From Begonia masoniana (taxonomy: Eukaryota > Streptophyta > Magnoliopsida > Cucurbitales > Begoniaceae): a DNA stretch of 64,000 bases. Position 1 is the stretch's first letter. Every line of letters starts with the position of its first letter. The position numbers and the translations under genes are program-made. The stretch is taken from positions 4,027,998 to 4,091,997 of the forward strand of contig CM039512.1 of assembly GCA_022432975.1 (NCBI GenBank), given 5' to 3'. The notes beneath the pieces are model-generated. The model saw only the letters and a list, made by a program, of their open reading frames with translations, searched no databases and was not told the DNA's origin. Below, piece by piece: positions 24,295-39,915 of the stretch.

Positions 24295-25042
24295 TCAGAG
24301 CTTTTCTTCCGTAAGTAATGGCTTCCTTCCCCACCAGTCTTCACCAGGGGAAGGAAATAAATCAATGGATATACTCGAAACCTCTTTTCCGATCGATCGA
24401 CGCTTGAACTTCCTTTTCGGAGCAGCCGGAGCTTCGATTTCGTCGATTGAATAATCCTCGAACTGAATCTCGGTGCGAAACGCTCGGAATTTCTTCGGAG
24501 TGCTGTAGGCGAAATGGGATCTCTTTGCAACCAGAGCCTGCAATTGCAATTGAACAAACAAAGATTCAGCAATGGAAATTATTATAAAAAATGTTCAACG
24601 ATCAAAGATTTAGTCTACCCACCGCTTCTTTTATAGATTTAGATACCATAAGAAGCGTCTTCAAATCATCATGTTCTACACCGCACAAGACTCGTATCTG
24701 TTGGGGCAAAATCAGAATTCCAGATTTCAAGATGAACACAGGCAGAAATGAATTATATTCTCTGCAAATCAAGCGCCGGAATGAACTACTAACCAGAACG
24801 TCCGGCGGAAGAGATTCGATGGGAAACTTTTCAGACTCCTCAGCATTCCCGTCTCCGCAGTGTTTCTTCGACGGAGCTTGGGGAGACGGACCCAATTCCG
24901 ACGCCGCCTCTTTGCCGGAAATCACAACCCGCTTCCTCCCCAACGAACGGCTGCATCTAACAAACTCCAAGATCATTTCATCATCGCCGACCACGCCACT
25001 CTCCAACTTCAGCGAATCATCAGATTTCTTACCCACCGCCAT
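24295..25042 (-). CDS. FBS1-like: F-box protein of the FBS1/SKIP27 (At1g61340-like) family
   Basis: Three exons on the minus strand: 25042-24794, 24697-24623, 24537-24295, all with GT-AG introns, giving 188 residues (the Arabidopsis relative has about 185). Start MAVGKKSDDSL resembles the family start MALGKK; an upstream in-frame Met is less likely. Order: basic SLGRKRVVIS motif (about residues 30-40), F-box SLPPDVLIRVLCGVEHDDLK with LMVSKSIKEAALVAKRSHFA (about 75-125), STPKK, then an acidic EIEAPAAPKRK motif. FBS proteins join SCF ubiquitin ligases through SKP1-type ASK subunits. FBS1 is known from Arabidopsis as a stress-induced gene; here that role is inferred from family. Intact, no lesions. 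Confidence 0.92.
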
Positions 25043-25700
25043 GGCGAATTTAACCTCGTCTGTAAACCACAGATGCAAAGAACAAAAAGGAAATCAATTA
25101 GTATCCATAAACCAACTGGGTTAACTTCTTCTTCCCCACCAAAAAACCAACCTTCTAAAGCTTGCTTTCCAAATCCAGATGGAATGGTAAGATTCAATCA
25201 GAAACAAGAAAATTCCTCCGCAATTCACTCCGCTATATAAACGCTGGAAAACATTCGAAAGATCTAGCCTTTTTGGAATCTACGCCATTTTAGGAACCCA
25301 ACTGGAAATTTCAGCGTAAATATCTCATTCCTCCTCCAAATCTTTACCGTTCTTCGCAGTTAAAAATAAAAAATAATCCGTTGAAAAGACACGTGGCGAT
25401 AGAACAGAGGTTTCAGGAAATAACGTGGTTGGGCAGAGTACTGACGTGGAGATTTGGTCGGTCTTGTCGGCTTCGTCGGTTCCTTCTCGAACACGGTGCT
25501 TCTGTGTGGAGTGGATTTCTCTTAGGCATCTAGATATCAGATTGCGCCACGTGTGAAACCTGTTTTTCGCTATACGACGACGTTTGCTCCAGTAAACGCG
25601 TGTTTTAGCAGTTGGGTGGATGTCATTTGTGTGGCGGCCGGTTGATTCTAAACAGGCGGCTGAGGTGGGTTCATCTTTTGTGGTGGAGTGGAGGTGATGG
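25043..25700 (-). promoter_or_regulatory. Promoter region of the FBS1-like gene
   Basis: On the minus strand a TATA box (TTTATATAGCGG, about 25232-25242) lies 190 bases upstream of the start codon. CACGTG G-boxes, both in wider ACACGTGGC / CCACGTGTG contexts typical of ABA- or light-responsive elements, lie at 25390-25395 and 25548-25553. This fits a stress-induced gene, but expression is not shown by the sequence. Confidence 0.5.
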
Positions 25701-26888
25701 AGTAGGTCAACTAATAATTTCCATTTTTATTTTTATTTTTATTTGGAATTTGTTTTTTCTCATCCTTTAAAATATTTTTTAAATATTTTATGAACTATCT
25801 TACCTTTCACTACCATCCATTAAGAGAAGCGACAATAAACTGCATTAAAAGAGCAAATTAGATAATGACAAGACTGACTGAGTTGCAACTTCAAATCTGA
25901 TCCAAGAAAAATTGGTATGATTTATGGGACAATGTCTAGGCCATCAACTTGGTCAACAAACTAATTTGTGGGTTTTAAATCATCAGACCAACGAGTTGGT
26001 CAGCAAACTGTGACATAAACTTTCAATTTAGTGTTATGGCTGGGGCAGTTATTTTAAAAAGGAAGGTAATTTTTTTTAAGAAAAAAAAAAAAACTAAACT
26101 AGGAGGATAACGACGATAAACTGATCATTAAACTAATTTCTCTAAGAAACTAACTTTTAAACTTTAATCCACTAAGAAATTCGTCATTTTCTTTTAATTT
26201 TTTGTTAAAATTCTATTGGGACGTATGAAGTTTCATAATTTAATGTTTCGAGTTTCGGTAGATTTATCTGGAGGCTTATTTTGGGTGTTTGCTTTGTCTC
26301 TGAGCTTTTACAAATTCAAATTTGAAAAACACTGTATTACGTTAGTTCATCTAAATATCTCCTGTAAGTGTCTACATCATGAAGGCCCATTACCGACAAT
26401 TGTTTTGGCCACGAATACCAACGATGTATGTTTTGAGGAATCCGTATAAGCTTAGTATGCATCATATTGCTAGATTATAGAAGTTTGGATGGCTAAGGGC
26501 CATGGCTAATGCGCATAGCAAATTTGAATAAAAAATGAAAAGAAAAAAGAGTTTGGCAATGAAGCATAGCTAAGTGTTAGTTTGTTAATGATGTACACAT
26601 CTCTCGACTAGCCCTAGGACCGGCAATTGTGATTTTTCTTTATAATTTTTTTGACTAAATTTTTTAAGTCGCGAGGGGTATTTATGTCCGAGCCAAGATT
26701 GAATAGAGACGGACTTTGATTACTAGATAATTTCTTATTTATCTAAGGCTTGAGCCATTTCACGACGCTCATCAAAACTATGACCACTAATCGAGATGCA
26801 TGCAAGAAACTCAACCTAGGGAACTCACTCTATTACCACTTGATTGGAAAGAAACAATTATAATTGTAAACATTGCAATGAACATCGA
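25701..26888. other. AT-rich intergenic DNA, no gene seen
   Basis: Runs of A and T (26066-26095) and no exon or repeat of note. A plus-strand frame at 26216-26449 has no recognisable content. Confidence 0.3.
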
Positions 26889-26960
26889 GTCGTTGTAGTA
26901 TAGTGGTAAGTATTCCCGCCTGTCACGCGGGTGACCCGGGTTCGATCCCCGGCAACGGCG
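26889..26960 (+). tRNA. trnD-GUC: tRNA-Asp (anticodon GTC)
   Basis: 72 nt. The acceptor arms GTCGTTG and CAACGGC pair, with discriminator G. The anticodon stem CCCGC/GCGGG encloses CTGTCAC, with anticodon GTC at 26922-26924. The T arm CCGGG-TTCGATC-CCCGG is perfect. Internal A box (TAGTATAGTGGTAAGTA) and B box (GGTTCGATCC) are present, and a TTTTTT terminator follows at 26967. No intron, no CCA, as expected for a nuclear plant tRNA gene. Confidence 0.97.
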
Positions 26961-27396
26961 CTAATAATTTTTTGCCGCTTTTTTTTCCGAACGATGACTG
27001 TGAAACAGAAGAGCCACGCTCGGCGCTCAGTTAGCCATTCCTACTACTAAGACTACCCTCAGCAATGATTCACCCTCCTAAATTTTGAAATTACCGCCTC
27101 CCTTGCCCTCCACTCCCTTCCGTTCCTGTCCCAGCAGCGGAGCAGCCGCTAATTTCAGGAGGAGATTTTGCTTCAGCAACCAACTCAACGGCCCTTTCAT
27201 TGAAAACAGCTCTTTTCTTGATTACATTTTCACACAAGATCTCTTCCTCCCAAACTCACACTGCCGACGACGGCGATTCCTCTCCCCGATAGGAGTTCGT
27301 TACTTCTGGTAAGTGCGAATTGTGTTATTTGCTGGTTATAGTTCTTACCTTTTTCAAATGCTGGCAAACTTTGTTGTTTTTTACGCTTTACTAGCG

Positions 27397-30300
27397 ATGG
27401 ATGCGGACGACGCGGACCGAGTGCTTCCGTTTCAGCTCCAATTTGATAAGCCTATAGCATCCAACGTATTTTCTCTTTTCTCATTCGTCTGCCTATTCGC
27501 AACTTTTTCAGTTTTTGGTGTTTGAATGTGTTTTGGTCTGTTTGTATTATAATTTACGATGGTAGATTAAAATTGCTGAGTGGAATCCTGAGAAGGATTT
27601 GCTGGCCATGGTCACTGAGGACTCAAAGATTGTTCTTCATCGATTTAATTGGCAGAGGTTATGGAATGTTTCTCCCGGTGAGTCTCTCTCTTTTCTCTCC
27701 AGGGGAAATAATTGCTTCGAAATTTACAAGTTCACTTTTAATTGAAGAAATTTTCACGTATTAGTCAAACTCTTTTCAGTGAACTTAAAAAGGTTTTAGT
27801 TCTTTTATGGGTAGTCTTGCTCTTAATGGTGATGTGTTATGGTGCTGCTCAATATTCACATATTCCTTTTAAGTAAATTTTATAATTGGCTGTACTTTCT
27901 TCCATATGTAGTGGATGTGCTCTAATCCACAGTTTCCTTGTGATTTCTGCGACGTTAGTTATTTCAGGTTGATAAACTATAAATCCAGTTTTATGAGGCC
28001 TTCAGTTTATTGTACTCTTATCCTCTTTTGGAATGTCCTCTTTATACTAGTTTCATAGCCTTAGTGTTCAAATTTATTTTGCTAATTGTATGATGCTAAT
28101 TTTTAATAATGGGTTTGTTAAATTATCAATTAATTTTTACCAGGACGAACCATTACATCACTGTGTTGGCGTCCAGATGGTAAAGCAATTGCTGTTGGAC
28201 TTGAAGATGGAACTATTTCATTGCATGATGTTGAGGTAGTAGACCAAATTTAGCAAACCTCGTCATACTCAAGCAATGATAGTTGCACTTACATTCTCTA
28301 GCATATAATACTCATAGTTTTGATTTTGCAAGTGTCAGGCTTTAATCATTAATCTTTTGATATATATTTTTGTCCTTTTAACCATATTTTCATTGAAATG
28401 GAGGGGCTAGCTAACATGTTGGCAATTGACATAATATTTTGATATAAGTAATTTTATTTTATTTGTCCATTGTCATCTTATGAACATTTATTGATAGAAA
28501 AAAGGGAAGCAAAAGATATATAAAATTTACATGACTATGATAACCTTATAGTCATAAACTAGATGGATGTAACCAATGCTATAAACTTTATGTTCTTGTT
28601 GCCTTTATATGGCTGGTCTTCTCTTGTTACTGAATTATTAACAGTAACATACAAGTCCATTAAAATTCTGTTTAATTCACAGTATTTTTGGCATTCTAAA
28701 CATATTAAGCACAAATTTTCCTTAAATTTTGTGCATTTTAATATCTAGTTATTTGCATGTCAGGCAGAATGGAAAGCTGTTGCGAGGTGTGAAGTCTCAT
28801 ACAGTTGCTGTGGTTTGTCTACACTGGGAGGAGGATCGGCAGTTGGTTAAAGTACTTTCCTTATCTGATTAATTGCTGGCCATCGTACAATTTTAAGATT
28901 GATAGAAGAAGTCATTTAGTCTTTAGTTTTTTTTACATATTCATAGTTACTCTCAAGCTTTGATGGGCGAGATGTGTTTCCTATGAAATAGATCTAAATT
29001 CTTTTTTTTATCTATTCAAACTGGGTCGCAGAATGAATACAGGAATTCATCTACATATGAAGACCGTACTCCTCGCTTTTTCCCTCCAGCTCCTAGAGTT
29101 CCTCGAATTCCTGGACTTGTATCTGGGGACACTGGTTTCATGAATGATGATGAAGATTCATATTTGGAGCTATCAAATTCTCCACAACAACGGTTTAACA
29201 TTCTATGCAGTGGAGATAAAGATGGAAGTATCTCCTTCAATATATTTGGAATATTTCCAATAGGAAAAGTAGTAAGTCACGTGCTTTGCTAGATGTTTCT
29301 TATACACCCAATTATCTTTTTTATTATTTTGTTATGTTGTATATATTTTCATCATCCAAAGTTCTATCTCGCTTTCATGAATTCTTTTTCAACTGTGAAC
29401 ATTCCAGAACATACACGAGCTCGATGTTCCTATTCAAGTTATGGGCACGCAAGTAACTTATCGATTATTACATGCTTCAATTTGCAAGGTAATTCATCCT
29501 TCATGAGACTGACCTTTCAGTACTCATAGATTTGCAAATGCCTTTTACTTGTAGCTATGCATTGTTTCCCTTAAAGAGTACCTTGAGTTGTTTTTATCTA
29601 ATTGGGCATTTACTTTTCTTATGAATGAGGGGATACTAGGTCAATAAAAAGCGTTGTTTGATTTTATTGGAACTTCATGTATCCTTGTGTGAGTATCAAA
29701 TGATATAGCCTAATCTGATCCTCATGGAGTCTGAAAGTTCCTAAATAATGCCAATGGATTCGAGCCTCAATGAAGAAATTAAAGCAAAAGAATGCCATGC
29801 CTAAAGATTATGAGAGTTGATCTTGGAGCTCAACTACTTTCACAATTCAGTACAGATATTTTTCGAACTTTGATATGTTTTCTGCACAATCAATGTTCCA
29901 CTTTTTAATTAGACTACATTCCACCTGATGTATTTTAACAAAGATGAATCTCTAATTGGGCTATTATAATATAAAATTAAATAACAAGTAGGTGGATTTG
30001 CCTCAAATGACTGTACTTTTCAGAAATGTCAAGTGAAAAGAGATTTCACAGTGGATGGTTATGGATGTTGTTATTTTTAGATGTATCTATGAACGAAAAA
30101 AATTCATTGGATGATGGTCACCAAAAATTTCTGATCTGAAGCTTGTGTAGGAAGAGTTGGAAGTCATACTTCTATATATTGACAATGGCTTCACAAATAA
30201 TTAACAAAAATGCCTGATTGTTGAGAGACTCTAATTGCTCAGTTTCACTGATCATTTTCAATGTTTGTTCTCAATAGGTTTCTCTATCAAATGACTTGTG

Positions 30301-33300
30301 TCGTTTGACAGTATTATGCTTAGGAGATGCTGTTGAAGACAGTGGTGAATCAAGGAATATACAGAAGGCTAATTGTGATGTGCGTGGCATGCATTCCTTG
30401 GTCCTTGATACTTCAACATTTTGGACTAGGTAAATTAATTTGAAAATATATCAGACATATATAATATCAAGGATATTATACTCTTTGCTTAAACTCTTTC
30501 TTAATGTATGTACTTTGAAGCTGTAATTGACATTGATTATGAAGAAACAAAATTGTGTTTGTCTGTTTAGGAAAAATGAACTTCATCAGGTGGCTCAGCA
30601 AGCTTCTAATATTGAAGAGTTGATTCAAGTTATTAGAGCTTCCTTATCGGTTATGAGTAAGCAGTGGTCTGATGCCATGCACACTTTCCACGAGAAGTTT
30701 CATCCCTTAGCCAAGCTTATCATTGACCATGGTAGTGGCTGTCACGGTTTATTAATGTGCATTCTCATTTTCTGCTCTTATTCATTTAAAATTCTTTTTT
30801 CTATAGGACTTGACTCGTCACCTCAAGAGGAGTTTCTAAGCCTTCTGGGTGGTGCACGGACTAGTCCACCAGTTCATCAGTTTCTAGTCAACTCACTTGG
30901 TGAAGCGGTGCTGTTTTGTATTGAATTCTCTTTCCAGAAACAAAATAGTCTGTATGTATTGATTAAACACACTTTTTGCAAAACAGGGAGTCAAGCGTGT
31001 CTCCAAAGTTATTTGTGGCACTGGAAAAGATCTCCAGCTCATTGTCCTTGATCATCTTCAGGTTACTATCTTAATATTCCTTTTCATATTTGTAAAAGGA
31101 CGTTGTAAACTAGCTCATGGGATACTCAATGCCAGGGATTATTTTTTTAGAGACTTTAATATATAAATAAAAGCCAAGCTTTTTAATGGATCTAGAATTA
31201 GTTGGATTTCTCGTTCGTAAAATCTAGTATATGTATCCTCTGATTTCTGATATATTTGTAAAACCAATCTTGGTCTTTGAGTTTTATATGATATGAATGA
31301 TCATGGACTTGAGTTAAAAGTGACTAGCAATGAAATAAATCTGGATTTTCCAGCCTGCAGCAGAAATTATTGCATTTCGGATGGGAGAGCTAAGAGGCCT
31401 TTCCAGGTGGCGTGCTCGATATCAGAGTATTGGTTTAGATGAGAATCTTATGAGTGATGCAACAGAAAATGCTGGCATGCTGCTTGTTCAAGTTGAACGA
31501 TTTATGAGGGCGCTTTCATCTGTGGTACAACAGGTATCTGCATCTAAGGACAGATAAATAAGTATCATGAATCACTTTTCTGGTCGTTCAAAATAATATA
31601 GAATCTCTCTCTCTCTCTCTATCACACGCACACACAAACACTCAATCAACTATGTATCTACCCACCCTTGCTGCCTTTTTTTCTTTTATATGTCTATTAT
31701 TGTGATTTAATTTCCATTTTTTTATTTTATTGCAGTTCTCAAATTTCTTTAACTGGCTATTAAAATGCATAAAAGTGCTGATGACAGAGCCCAGTGATCA
31801 GCATCCTCCTTCCAATAGGCAAATTTCTGTCTTTTTCTATCTGCATTGATGCTTATATGCTCGCATGTATTTTAATATTTTCTGGCCATGGCAGTGAACT
31901 CGTTGTTATATTCCTGAAATTTTTGTACGATCAAGATCCTGTTAGAAAGCTGCTTGAAGAATCAGAAGCTGATAATGATATGGAAATTGATGTGTAAGTT
32001 TTTCCTACCATAAAAGTGAACATATTTGATAAATCAGCTTGAAATGTCAACGGATATAATTAGAGGTTATCCATTAATTATAGGGATAGTGAGTATTGAA
32101 TAAAATTATATCGACGATGAAATCTCAACTGCTGCTTTTACTATAGTGTTCCACAAAGTTTTTTATCTCATGCTTGTTTTTCGTCTCAAGGTTTACACAT
32201 TTTGCTTATGTCATCACTACTTGAAAGTGTAGGGATTTATGACTAGTTCATGTTCATCTTCTACCAAATTTTCCAGGGATATGATGCAAAGACTTAAAGA
32301 AATGGCTCTTTTTGGAGGATTTACGGATTGTGAACATCTAAGGACTCTAGCCAAGGAATTTCGTCAAATGGAATCTAGGTATAGTTCTTGGATATTAATC
32401 TACTAATGTGAGCTCCGCTAATCAGTAATCAATCTCATAACTCTGCTTGGTTTTTTGGCCTCGAAATAAACTAGAAAAGTACTTGAATTGTTTTGCTATA
32501 GTTTTGATTCCTTAAAATGTAAGATCATGATCGTCAATCAACAGTGATGCACAAACCTGCGTTTCTTGTGTGTAATGAATTACCTGAATTTAACGAACTT
32601 AACTATTCCATCCATTGAGTATTTCTAATCCTTCATTTAGTAATTATTTTTCTTTAATACAAATTTTGGCCTCATAAAAAACAATAAATAAATAAACTTC
32701 ATTGTTCAGATTTGAGAAAGCTTTTTTGATGCCCTTTACTACAATTTCGAGGAAAATATATTGTGAAGATTTGCTGCCACTGTTTCCACTTCGATCATCA
32801 CCAACATTTGCATCTTCAAATGCTCCTCTTTCTATATCATACTTTGAGGTATATCCATTCGGCGCAATCTACTACCTGCTTGCATGGCCGTAAAATCATT
32901 TATTTTGGATGTGGGATGATGGGAATCACCACTTTTGCTGATACTCGGTATCAATCTAGCTTCTTTTAACTACCTTTGTAGGAGGATTCACAAGCTGTCA
33001 CTCCCCTACAAAATTCTCAGCAGAAGTTCTTCAATTACATATCTTTCAGAATATCTGACGATTCTTTCTCAGACATCACAAACTGTATTGGTGTAGCCAG
33101 AGGATGCATGCATGGGCTAGGCTGCACAAAGAAGGGTTACACTTCATTTGAAGCAGTCTTGTTGAGTGTTCCATCTGGTTATCACTGTGTTGATCTGTCA
33201 TTGTACAAGGTAAATATCAATCAGAGGTAATCTGTGTTTTACTTCATTGAATCGTGCTCTTAACCTGTTTGATTTCAATCCAGGATAGACAGTTGGTTGT

Positions 33301-34093
33301 GTTATTGAATGGAATGGCCAATGATTCTGAAAGCTCTGGCGACTCCTGTATGATGATTGCTCAACTAAGTAGCCTCCCTTTTGCATCTATTTCACTGTCA
33401 ACTAGTTCAGAAAATTGGAAGTTGCACCAACTTAAGGTATTACTAGTATGCTGAAAATAATAAGGTACTATTGTATAGGTGTAATTATTGGCAATATTTC
33501 CCCATGATTGGGTCACGTTAAGTACCAAATATTAAACATTAGTTTTTTCCCTTCTAATCATCTTCTTTCACTCCAGTCTTGACATTTTTAATCTTCAAAG
33601 AATTTCTTACAATTTTCAGAAAACTTAGAGCTTCTTAATCCTCAAAGAATTGATTACAATCTATAAGATAAGGCAGATCTTATTTGCTCCAAGTTCTGTA
33701 ATCAGTACTTCTAAGCTGATGACTGCTTCTAAATATGTTTTTAGGACTATGTTGTGCACCTGGAAATGGAGAATGAGAAATTCCGCAGCATTCCTTACTC
33801 AGTTGTTGCTCCCATGGCAGTCAGTGGTAAGTTATGCTAATTAATTGCTTTAATCCGTATAATTTATTTTAGTTATCGATCTAGTTAATGAACAACACTT
33901 GAACGTCAAAATTAAAGTGTAAAATGAGAAGTCAAATTTAAAGATTAGCATGAATTGAATGAGTAGATTAGGAGCTTATAGATGATGTAATTTTGCAGCA
34001 TCGAGAGGAGTGGCCTGTGTGTTTGCTGCCAAAAAACGTGCCTTGGTGTACATCCTAGAGGAAGATGAGGACGAAGCATCAGACGCTGAATGA
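27397..34093 (+). CDS. APC4: Anaphase-promoting complex subunit 4 (APC4)
   Basis: Nineteen coding exons: 27397-27465, 27566-27677, 28144-28235, 28768-28851, 29032-29271, 29408-29488, 30278-30429, 30571-30731, 30807-30907, 30987-31061, 31354-31533, 31736-31818, 31895-31993, 32277-32378, 32710-32848, 32982-33209, 33284-33436, 33745-33826, 33999-34093. The sum is 2328 nt, 775 residues, near the Arabidopsis length. Start [18 protein letters not shown] matches the family. The N-terminal WD40-type propeller includes [17 protein letters not shown] and [17 protein letters not shown]. The C-terminal APC4 helical region includes [20 protein letters not shown] and [23 protein letters not shown]4 is a scaffold subunit of the APC/C ubiquitin ligase that drives mitotic exit, acting in the nucleus. 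All phases agree. Intron 12 is GC-AG (donor AG|GCAAAT at 31819); the others are GT-AG. Exon 4 could end at 28845 instead. Confidence 0.95.
31604..31652. repeat. CT/CA microsatellite in APC4 intron 11
   Basis: TC dinucleotides (31604-31620) followed by CACACGCACACACAAACAC. Intronic, no visible consequence. Confidence 0.8.
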
Positions 34094-35306
<1,213 letters not shown>

Positions 35307-35313
35307 CTTCCAA

Positions 35314-38015
35314 ATGGATCCCCCCGGAATCCCGGACGCCATCCTATCTGATCGAGCGATTGTCAACGGAGTAGAGTCGCCCCTGACTCTCACATCCGAC
35401 GGTCTGCTCCGCTGGACGGAGGGTGGTCCACGGTGTTTGGCGGTGAAGAAGGAGGTTCTCGGGTTTCGGCCGATGGACCCAAGATTACAATCAGAGCGGT
35501 CGTCGAGTGCAGCGATGGGTTCTTATGTTTCGTGGGTGCAGGTGCGCCGGTGAGGAAGAACTTCGTTTTCGAGCTTTTGTCCGAGGATTCGCAGAAGCTC
35601 TGGTGTGAGAAGCTTCGTGAATACATCGACGCCCTCGGTAATTTTCTCTCTGTTTCTCTTCTGGGTTCAGGCTTTGTTTTTTACTGTAAATTGCGGAAGT
35701 GAAAATTTTCTGGAAATTCTGGACAATCTGCTGTTCGTCCATGGCTGTGATGTTTAATTGTTCTCTTCTCCCTCATCTGTCTTTTGATTAAACGTGAATT
35801 CCCTGCATTTTAACGTTTTATCCAGCATTCTTCAAAGCTCAATTAACTCCATACAATGAATTCTTCTCTGTTAACTCGAATACTTGTAGAATTTTCTAAT
35901 TTTGACAACCTCTTGCTATATTTTCCTCGACTTCTATTGATTGTTCTTCTCGTTCCAGGCCGACCAAAGAGGCTACTTGTTTTTGTTAACCCGTTTGGTG
36001 GGAAAAAATCTGGTTCTCAGATTTTTGTTAATCAGGTCAAGCCTCTTCTGGAGGATGCTGACATTCATATAACATTGTATGGTATGGACTTCATTTGAAT
36101 TCTTAGTGTTCGTTTCTGTCTCTTTGAATTCATTTGAATCCACTATAATTCTTCAGAGACTAAATATCAGCTCCACGCAAAGGATGTTGTCCTATGAACT
36201 GGATCTTACGACGTTCGATGGTATTGTGTGTGTCAGCGGGGATGGAATCTTGGTCGAGGTAAGTCGTTTGACTTTTTTTTTTTATCTTTTCTATGGGTAG
36301 TCGAACCAGATGATGAAGCAAGCCCGGTTATGGATGGCTTGGCTACTCATTTGTAATCTATTACCTGTTCTACTAGTATTTTTAGAACTTGTTTGGTTTT
36401 GTTCTTACAAGTATCACATATTTAGTAGGTAGTAAATGGACTGCTCCAGAGAGAAGATTGGGCTGCTGCTATAAAGATGCCAATTGGAGTAGTTCCTGCA
36501 GGTTGGTTATCTATAAACTCAAATAACATTTCCGAGATTTAAAAATGAGCGTACATGATCGTGTATTTTATTATCATCTGTTATTACTTCATAAACTAAG
36601 TACGGATAATCGAATGAGTTTATATGCACAGGTACTGGAAATGGAATGGCCAAATCACTTCTCGATTCAGTCGGTGATCCTTGCACAGTACTTAACGCTC
36701 TTCTAGCTATTATTCGAGGTCGAACCTAGTTTTCATGTATGTTTCTATCACCCCCTTCCTCAATACGATATCACTTATCTCTTGTCGGATACTCGTAATG
36801 TATGACAGGCCATACACGTGCACTGGATGTCGCTATCATCTCTCAAGGGGAGACTCGATTTTTTTGCGTCTTAATGCTTGCATGGGGTATTGAAATATTT
36901 TCTCATATTATCCTCGTCCTTTCTAACCTCTTCTTACCTTGGAGATATCGTCATTATACACCGTTTCAGGTCTGATTGCTGATGTGGACATTGAATCGGA
37001 GAAGTACAGATGGATGGGAAGCGCTCGAATTGATTTCTACGTATGATTATAATTTTATATCGTCGTGACATTGAAATGTGAGGTTTCTGTCCATTTTAGT
37101 GGTTTATTCAAATCTTTTTTTGTTAAGGCTCTTCAAAGGATTATAAATTTGAGGCTGTACCAAGGCCGTCTTTCTTTTGTGCCTGCACCGGGATTTGAAG
37201 CTCACGGAGAGCCAACTAACTACGAAGGTGAATCTACTAGCGATGCAGAGCCGGTGAACGATAAAAAACAAGGCTATCGATATCCCGATAGTAAGTCAGA
37301 GAATTTAGAGTGGAGAACAATTGATGGACCGTTTGTTTCTGTCTGGCTCCATAATGTACCTTGGGGTGGAGAAGATACCATGGCAGCACCTGATGCCGAG
37401 GTGAGGTTCCGATTATTCTTCGATTTTTGTTTTTATGCATTCTAATCCGAGAAACCTCCTCAAAATTAAATTCGGGTTTGAAATTTCATCGGTGTCGATC
37501 TGTGCAATGATGTGTAGTTCTCGGATGGATATTTGGACTTGATCCTCATCAAGGACTGCCCAAAAATGGCTTTACTATCTCTGATGACAGAGATAGGTAA
37601 TGGAAACCATGTCAAATCTCCATTTGTGACATACATCAAGGTTAGCAATCATCCACTTTCACTCATTTTGCCAGTTTCAGTTTGATTTAATTGTTTGCCT
37701 ACTTTGATAGATTAAAGTTTTAAATAAAAACTCAATTTCGAAAGGAAAGGGTCGAATGAGACGAATGGATTTTTTGAATTTTATTTTAATTTACGAAGTA
37801 ACAGAGTTATAGCGTTTCTTCAGGTAAAAGCGTTTATTTTGGAACCCGGTACGCGTGTTGAGGAACCGTCGACAGAAGGAATTATAGACTGCGATGGTGA
37901 GGTCTTGGCGTGGGGAAAAGGAACGGAAGGCGGTGATCGGACGTCCCTCATGGTATATGATAAGCTCGAGATTAGAGTTCATCAAGGTTTGGCCACCTTA
38001 TTTTCCCCAGTGTAA
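35314..38015 (+). CDS. SPHK: Sphingosine (long-chain base) kinase, SPHK type, with two frame disruptions
   Basis: Ten exons: 35314-35637, 35959-36081, 36157-36258, 36429-36501, 36632-36718, 36809-36886, 36970-37040, 37128-37400, 37518-37640, 37824-38015. It starts MDPPGIPDAILSDRAIVNG and ends HQGLATLFSPV. Kinase motifs: LLVFVNPFGGKKSGSQIF, DGIVCVSGDGILVE (nucleotide-binding GDG), PAGTGNGMAKSLLDSVGD, DVAIISQGETRFFCVLMLAW and VSVWLHNVPWGGEDTMAAPD. The enzyme phosphorylates sphingoid bases and in plants acts in ABA and stomatal signalling. The frame breaks twice: inside exon 1 near 35465 (a one-base loss in a T run fits) and inside exon 3 near 36190 (between HAKDVV and LSYELDL). Exon phases elsewhere are correct, and all catalytic motifs remain. 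Either a recent pseudogene or a sequence error; I lean to error in a gene of about 484 residues. Confidence 0.88.
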
Positions 38016-38305
38016 GATCCAACCAACTTCACAATTGGGTGGCTCTGATTTCATGTTTTTATTCATTATTTTTTCAAGAGAAATAAGGAAGGTTTGAAGA
38101 TGGAAGCTGTGACAACTAATTGTTTGTGAGTGCATGATCTAACATGGATCTTCAAACATTTGTCTTGTTTTGTACTTGAATTTTGTATTCTTTTGCCATC
38201 ATTAGAACATGATTTTGAAAAGATTGATCTTCTATTATCGCTCTTGTCGGATAGATATTGTTACCATCTCAATCAATACTGGAACTATGGGTTCGGCCCT
38301 TTTCG
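38016..38305 (+). other. SPHK 3' flank
   Basis: Probable 3' UTR and downstream DNA, ending at the A run. No gene seen. Confidence 0.35.

Positions 38306-39915
<1,610 letters not shown>

Noticed and set aside
27085..27312. Small plus-strand frame before APC4
   Set aside because: Lies in the likely APC4 leader and has no family resemblance or ATG start in good context.
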